DNA from: an uncultured Lachnospiraceae bacterium
GTDB taxonomy: Bacteria > Bacillota > Clostridia > Lachnospirales > Lachnospiraceae
Reading direction: 5' to 3'
Length of the DNA stretch: 18,422 bases
NCBI GenBank assembly: GCA_934320845.1
Contig: CAKRFU010000037.1
Span: 1-18,422 of the forward strand
Position 1 is the first letter of the stretch, and every line of letters starts with the position of its first letter. A program made the translations under genes and the position numbers. The notes beneath the pieces were generated by a model. The model did no database searches and was not told the origin of the DNA. It was given only the letters and a program-made list of their open reading frames with translations. Below, piece by piece: positions 14,488 to 18,422 of this stretch.

Positions 14488-16161
14488 TACATTTTTGCCC
14501 TCAAATGCAAATCCATAATGCCGGATATTCTCTTTTTTTACTCCTGCATTTATCAATTCCGTGTCATATTTCTTTTCCTCTATCTGTGCTAATGCTGATG
14601 ATACTGTTTCTTCAAGTGTTTTTTCTTCGTCACTCTCATGAACCTTAAATTCCAACACAATCGCTTTTTCGCTTTTATCAAATGGAATTATCATAACATC
14701 ATATCTGCCAAAACCACTTTCGCGATTTGATTTCACTTCATATCTGTCACTCAGCTCCACAATAAGTCCTAAAACAAAACCATGATAAAAACGTTCCGGT
14801 TCCAATGTTTCTGATGGATTTTTTCCAGTATCAAAATAACTGAAAGTTGCCAACGCTACTTTGTTCATATAATAATTCATTCCTTTTAAATCATTATTTA
14901 AAAGTGATTTAATAAAATCATTATATCTAGCATCCGGATTTTCAAACCATCCTGCAAACATATTTGCAAACATACTTACTGTTTCCAGATTTGTTATACT
15001 AATATGATACCACGGTTTTAAAAGCAAACCTTTGTGTTCTATATCATCAATTTTAAGATAACCACTTGCTACAAGAAGACTCCATATTGCATTTTTACTT
15101 TTATCAAGCTGATTAAAAACTATCTGGTCATCAAATGTAACTTCTATACTTTCTCTTTTTAACAATAATTCCATCAATTCCTTAATTTCCGGAACTGATT
15201 TTTTTATCAAATGATTTATCAGAGAATTTGAACTCGTATCTGCCCAATAGGTATCTATTTTCTTATTTTCCAAGAAATTTATTATTGACCACGGATTATA
15301 AATGTCTCTTTGACTACCAAACGTAAAACCATCATACCATTCTTTTACTATTTGTTTCTTATCCGACAAATTAAAATCATCTAATGCCAAAAAGACTTCC
15401 TCTTCTGAAAAACCAAATGTATCTGAATATTCATCACTTTCAACTGTTATCACTTTTAAATTATTTAAATCAGAAAAAATACTTTCTTTAGATACCCTCG
15501 TTATACCTGTTATGACAGCCCTCTCCAAATACAAATTCGATTTAAATGTCGCATTGAAAAAGCTTCTTGAAAATGAAACAAGTTCCTCCCAATATCCGTT
15601 TACATATGCTTCCTGCATCGGTGTGTCATATTCGTCAAGAAGAATAATAACATTTTTTCCATAGTATCTGCTAAGATAATTTGACAGACTTGCTATTGCC
15701 TCCTGTGCAGTTACATCATCCATGCCATATGTTATGTTTTTAAGGTTATTTTTTTCTTCATCCGCTAAGCCATCCCAACCTTCAAGAAAAATATATTTTT
15801 GGATTTCATCGCATATAATTCTCTTAATTCCTGCTATGGCATCTTCACACGTATTCTGTTTTATCTTTGCAAAGCTCAGAAAAATAACCGGATATGTTCC
15901 CTGAATTTCACGATATTTTTCTTCTTTCCAAATGTCTAATCCTTCAAATAAGTCTCCTCTGTCCTTGTACTCATTTGAAAAAAAACATTTAAGCATATCC
16001 ATGTTTAGCGTCTTGCCAAAACGGCGTGGTCTTGTTATCAGTGTTACATCATCCTGATTTTCCCACCATTCTTTTATAAACATTGTTTTGTCTATATAAA
16101 ATAAATCGTTTTCTATTATCCTGTCATACCTTTGTTTTCCGATTCCTATAACTTTTGGCAT
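14467..16161 (-). CDS. AAA-ATPase-like / PD-(D/E)XK nuclease-fold protein (PF09820 + PF08011 type)
   Basis: A 564-residue protein of a family that is often multi-copy in gut and rumen Clostridia and Bacteroidetes. The N-terminus has the family signature FYIDKT (21-26) and a Walker A-like RPRRFGKT (44-51). Walker B is IILLDEYDTPM at 172-182, followed by a sensor-type VITGITRVS (216-224). The C-terminal third has a PD-(D/E)XK pattern: D488 in GRYDVM, and E504-x-K506 in LEFK. The nuclease-fold residues are intact. Its role is unknown; relatives have been discussed as archaeal/bacterial mobile-element or defence-linked ATPases, but nothing around it here (no recombinase, methylase or toxin) supports a specific job. 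GGAGG lies 7 bases before the ATG and overlaps the tail of the decayed paralogue just upstream. Confidence 0.88.
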   Translation of the reverse strand: MPKVIGIGKQRYDRIIENDLFYIDKTMFIKEWWENQDDVTLITRPRRFGKTLNMDMLKCFFSNEYKDRGDLFEGLDIWKEEKYREIQGTYPVIFLSFAKIKQNTCEDAIAGIKRIICDEIQKYIFLEGWDGLADEEKNNLKNITYGMDDVTAQEAIASLSNYLSRYYGKNVIILLDEYDTPMQEAYVNGYWEELVSFSRSFFNATFKSNLYLERAVITGITRVSKESIFSDLNNLKVITVESDEYSDTFGFSEEEVFLALDDFNLSDKKQIVKEWYDGFTFGSQRDIYNPWSIINFLENKKIDTYWADTSSNSLINHLIKKSVPEIKELMELLLKRESIEVTFDDQIVFNQLDKSKNAIWSLLVASGYLKIDDIEHKGLLLKPWYHISITNLETVSMFANMFAGWFENPDARYNDFIKSLLNNDLKGMNYYMNKVALATFSYFDTGKNPSETLEPERFYHGFVLGLIVELSDRYEVKSNRESGFGRYDVMIIPFDKSEKAIVLEFKVHESDEEKTLEETVSSALAQIEEKKYDTELINAGVKKENIRHYGFAFEGKNVLIGTNE

Positions 16162-16174
16162 CTACACACCTCCA

Positions 16175-16580
16175 TTAAATTTTCCCTGCAACTACTTTAC
16201 ACTTTTTCTTACAAAAACAAATTCCGTAAATCATAATGTCATGTCTATCGTCATTTTTCAAATGTAATCCCCTCAACATTTTTAAGTGAAATAAATATAA
16301 CCGGAAATTTTCCCATATATTCTTCGCAAATCATTTTATTCTTTTTTATATATAATCCGTCAAATAATGATTCATCCGTTCCAATTTCAAAAAAATAACG
16401 CAGCATACTCATATTTAAAGTTTTTCCAAAGCGTCTTGGTCTGGTGAAAAGATTTACTTCTCCCCAACTATCAAGAAGCTGCTCCAACAATTTTGTTTTA
16501 TCAATATAGTAAAACTTATCATGTCTTATTTTTTTAAAATCATCCACTCCAACCGGCAGTTTTAAATTTTTACCCATCAT
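16175..16580 (-). pseudogene. Internally deleted copy of the AAA-ATPase-like/PD-(D/E)XK gene
   Basis: The open frame from the ATG at 16580 (GGAGG 5 bases upstream) encodes 109 residues that match the start of the neighbouring full-length paralogue: FYYIDKT at about 23-29, RPRRFGKTLN at 47-56 and PVIFISL at about 91-97. It stops at 16251-16253 where the family normally has over 400 more residues. In another frame, from about 16255 to the TAA at 16175-16177, the DNA encodes IMIYGICFCKKKCKVVAGKI, which looks like the extreme C-terminus of this family (compare IRHYGFAFEGKNVLI in the neighbour). So both ends survive, the middle of roughly 1.3 kb is gone, and the frame is broken at the junction. 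The Walker A region remains but Walker B and the nuclease domain are lost, so an active product is unlikely. Confidence 0.8.
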
Positions 16581-16668
16581 TCATTCCTCCATAAATCCCT
16601 ATACATAAATTCCCACAACATACAAAGTTAATGTTTTTTGTGAGTCAAAAATTTCTATGCTTTTACAC

Positions 16669-16696
16669 ATTATATTAACACACAAAATATAGTCAT
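16669..16696 (-). promoter_or_regulatory. Promoter candidate for the decayed ATPase gene and genes downstream
   Basis: ATGACT (16696-16691), a 16-bp spacer and a perfect TATAAT (16674-16669) on the minus strand. Transcription would start near 16662, about 80 bases before the ATG at 16580. If active, it could also feed the full-length paralogue at 14467-16161. Confidence 0.4.
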
Positions 16697-16714
16697 ATTT
16701 TAACATTTCATGAA

Positions 16715-16744
16715 GATTGGGTCAAAAGGTATTTTGACCCAATC
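16715..16744. repeat. Perfect palindromic element related to the che-region repeats
   Basis: GATTGGGTCAAAA, then GGTA, then TTTTGACCCAATC: 13-bp perfect arms with a 4-base loop. The core GG(G/T)TCAAAA...TATTTTGACCC is shared with the copies at 2685-2715 and 3171-3201, although those have one stem mismatch. It lies beyond the porB terminator. No T-run follows on either strand, so it looks like an interspersed repeat rather than a terminator. Confidence 0.8.
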
Positions 16745-16778
16745 CCACAACTACCTTACACTCCTCTTTAAAACACAA

Positions 16779-16812
16779 ACAGGAGTATGTCACCATTTGG
16801 GCATACTCCTGT
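16779..16812 (-). terminator. Rho-independent terminator of the por operon
   Basis: An 11-bp perfect stem (ACAGGAGTATG pairing with CATACTCCTGT) with a 12-base loop. In the leftward RNA it is followed by a U-rich tract, UUUGUGUUUU. It lies 84 bp after the porB stop. Confidence 0.85.
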
Positions 16813-16895
16813 CATAATTTATATATTTAATTTAACGCCTTGACATACTATAAAATGCAGCCATCGTATAAAAACCTGCTTTTATGTTTTTCATA

Positions 16896-17837
16896 CTATC
16901 TTGCACACTTATATTGAAGGTCTTCCCATCTTCTGTCTACTTCTGCCTGGAACTGAGCTATAAGATCCTCATTTCCTTTCTTGAACAAATGTTTAAATCT
17001 GCCCTGCTCCCTTAAAAAGTCTTCGATTGGAAGTTTCTTCTTTGGCTCATATGAAAGTATCCATTTTCCATGGTCTACTTCAAAGAGTGGCCAGTAACAT
17101 GTCTCTACGGCAAGTTTACATATTTTCATTATCTCTGATGCATCATATCTCCATCCTCTTGGACATGGTGTCATAACATTTAGGAAACTTGCTCCCTCCG
17201 TATAGATTGCTTTTTCCGCTTTTCTGTGAATATCTTTAAAATCCTGTAATAATGTTGTCTGTGCAACATATGGAACATCATGGTCTGCGATAATGCTTGC
17301 CAAATCTTTACGATTCTGCATTTTACCGTTTGACTGCTTTCCTACAGGTGTTGTTGTTGTATCTGCATACATTGGTGTTGCTGACGAACGCTGGATACCT
17401 GTATTCATATATGCACCGTTATCGTAACATACATATACCATATCATGTCCTCTCTCCATTGCTCCCGAGAGTGACTGGAATCCAATATCATATGTTCCGC
17501 CATCACCGCCAAATGTGATAAATTTAAATGTTTCGTCCTTAGGAAGTTTTCCTCTCTTTTTCAATGCTTTATACGCTGTTTCAACACCACTTAAAGTTGC
17601 TCCAGCATTTTCAAATGCATTGTGTATATAACTGTCTTCCCATGCTGTATATGGATACATGAACGAAGATACCTCAAGACAGCCTGTTGCATTTCCTATA
17701 ACTGCGTGATCCCCTTCATGAAGTCCGCGAAGTACGGCACGCACTGCTATTGTCGCACCACATCCTGCACACATACGGTGTCCCGGTGCAAGACGTTCTG
17801 GTTTATTCATCATTGTTTTTAAACTGTAATCGCTCAT
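16896..17837 (-). CDS. porB: Pyruvate:ferredoxin oxidoreductase (pyruvate synthase) beta subunit
   Basis: The beta subunit binds thiamine diphosphate and one 4Fe-4S cluster and, with the alpha, gamma and delta chains, converts pyruvate and CoA to acetyl-CoA, CO2 and reduced ferredoxin in the cytoplasm. At 313 residues the length is normal for separate-subunit enzymes. Cluster ligands are visible: C23 and C26 (CAGCG), C53 (TGCLEV) and C225 (TPCPRGW). The ThDP/Mg motif is GDGGTYDIG at 111-119 followed by N140 and YMNTG (143-147). It starts 12 bases after porA with AGGAGG just before the ATG, and ends before a clear terminator, so it is the last gene of the operon. A related 2-oxoacid oxidoreductase (2-ketoisovalerate type) is possible, but the sequence and order suit pyruvate synthase. 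Confidence 0.93.
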   Translation of the reverse strand: MSDYSLKTMMNKPERLAPGHRMCAGCGATIAVRAVLRGLHEGDHAVIGNATGCLEVSSFMYPYTAWEDSYIHNAFENAGATLSGVETAYKALKKRGKLPKDETFKFITFGGDGGTYDIGFQSLSGAMERGHDMVYVCYDNGAYMNTGIQRSSATPMYADTTTTPVGKQSNGKMQNRKDLASIIADHDVPYVAQTTLLQDFKDIHRKAEKAIYTEGASFLNVMTPCPRGWRYDASEIMKICKLAVETCYWPLFEVDHGKWILSYEPKKKLPIEDFLREQGRFKHLFKKGNEDLIAQFQAEVDRRWEDLQYKCAR

Positions 17838-17849
17838 TATGGCCTCCTA

Positions 17850-18422
17850 TTATTTGCGTAATCCGATGTATTGATACTGCTCTACTTTCTTTCCGCTTTC
17901 TACCGCTTCTTCAAGTTCTGCAAATATATCATATACTTCATTTACCGTGAAATCTCTTCCTGCAAGACCATAAATATAATTTACGGCTTCAATCATTACC
18001 TTACTTCTGTAAAGTCCTGCTGTAACTTCACTTCCAAGAGGTCCGCCGTTTCCATTGTAACTTTCACAGCGATCCATAATTGCTACTGCCTTACATCCTT
18101 TAAGTGCCTCGGCAATCTCTTCTGCCGGGAACGGACGAAATACCCTGAGTTTTAATACTCCGACTTTCTTTCCCTGTTCACGAAGATGGTCAACTGCCTC
18201 TTTTGCCGTTCCTGCTGCCGAACCCATGATAAGCATGATATAATCAGCATCTTCTGTTTTATATTCCTCAAAAAGACCATACTCTCTGCCTGAAACTTCT
18301 TTGAATTTCTTTGCCACTTCGAGAATAACTTCTTTTGCATTTTCCAATGCTGTCTCCTGATTTTTCTTTGCTTCCATAGCATAATTTGTCACTGAATAAG
18401 GACCTACTGCTATAGGCTTACC
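17850..18422 (-). CDS. porA: Pyruvate:ferredoxin oxidoreductase alpha subunit (5' end outside window)
   Basis: The last 190 residues of the alpha chain, open to the window edge; the reading frame continues past the GTG at 18392 (GKPIAVGPYSVTNYAME is in frame from 18422), so that GTG is not the start. The visible part covers the C-terminal half of the alpha subunit: ADYIMLIMGSAAGTAKEAVD, then KVGVLKLRVFRPFPAEEIAE, then AIMDRCESYNGNGGPLGSEV, a stretch typical of PorA where it contacts the neighbouring subunit. Together with porB (12-base gap) it forms the pyruvate-binding and ThDP core of the complex. The gamma and delta subunit genes are expected further upstream, beyond the window. Confidence 0.92.
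   Translation of the reverse strand, partial: GKPIAVGPYSVTNYAMEAKKNQETALENAKEVILEVAKKFKEVSGREYGLFEEYKTEDADYIMLIMGSAAGTAKEAVDHLREQGKKVGVLKLRVFRPFPAEEIAEALKGCKAVAIMDRCESYNGNGGPLGSEVTAGLYRSKVMIEAVNYIYGLAGRDFTVNEVYDIFAELEEAVESGKKVEQYQYIGLRK

Larger units (their letters stand above)
16581..16895. other. 315-bp gene-free region between the decayed ATPase gene and porB
   Basis: No convincing coding frame. It holds a leftward promoter candidate, a perfect 13-bp-stem palindrome (16715-16744) and the porB terminator (16779-16812). The left third is strongly AT-rich. A second possible leftward promoter (TTGACT, 17 bp, TTGTAT; 16648-16620) is weaker. Confidence 0.7.

Noticed and set aside
14467..16580. 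A defence island or toxin-antitoxin system built on the two ATPase/PD-(D/E)XK genes
   Set aside because: One copy is broken, and no methylase, recombinase, toxin, antitoxin or other defence gene is nearby. The neighbours are a peptidase, a regulator and an ATPase of unknown role.
18392..18422. GTG at 18392 as the real start of a 180-residue protein
   Set aside because: The frame stays open to the window edge and the extra residues (GKPIAVGPYS) read as normal PorA sequence, so the gene is simply cut by the window.

Overview
The window looks like chromosomal DNA of a low-GC, anaerobic Gram-positive bacterium of the Clostridia, most likely a Lachnospiraceae member (Butyrivibrio/Roseburia type). 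The reasons are the AT-rich intergenic DNA, strong GGAGG ribosome-binding sites, consensus sigma-A promoters, a multi-subunit pyruvate:ferredoxin oxidoreductase, a cytoplasmic family-2 glycosidase, and paralogous AAA-ATPase-like/PD-(D/E)XK genes of the kind that multiply in gut and rumen Clostridia. This assignment rests on recognising families, not on a search.

Left part (1-7018, all minus strand). Read in the direction of transcription: membrane-anchored N-acetylmuramoyl-L-alanine amidase, XTP/dITP diphosphatase (rdgB), YfcE/YsnB-type metallophosphoesterase, cheR, cheB, a stand-alone receiver protein, cheA, and the start of cheW, which runs off the window. The first three genes are coupled by a 4-base overlap and an abutting stop/start. 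I see no terminator before the chemotaxis genes, so one transcript may cover both groups. CheR and CheB set receptor methylation, CheA/CheW signal, and the receiver is a likely CheA phosphorylation partner. Two identical 31-bp repeats flank the receiver gene.

Middle (7019-10177). A 168-bp divergent intergenic region holds two good sigma-A promoters back to back. The leftward one sits so close to the amidase ATG that the mRNA should be leaderless or nearly so. The rightward one drives the only plus-strand gene, a 966-residue intracellular family-2 glycoside hydrolase with a long insert between its catalytic glutamates. It ends in a strong hairpin terminator.

Right part (10178-16580, minus strand). 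In transcription order: a decayed, internally deleted paralogue of an AAA-ATPase-like gene, a full-length copy of that gene, a secreted M14 zinc carboxypeptidase with two Fn3-like domains, a LysR regulator, and a PF09818-type predicted ABC-class ATPase. Gaps are short, and weak candidate promoters precede the carboxypeptidase and the LysR gene.

Far right (16581-18422). A 315-bp gene-free stretch carries a promoter candidate for the decayed gene, a 13-bp-stem palindrome related to the repeats in the che region, and the terminator of a pyruvate synthase operon. The operon shows porB complete and porA cut by the window end.

I found no clear new multi-gene system. The best leads are the palindromic repeat family and its two identical copies around the receiver gene, the leaderless-looking promoter, the internally deleted ATPase-nuclease paralogue with its C-terminal remnant in another frame, and the PF09818 ATPase linked to a LysR regulator.
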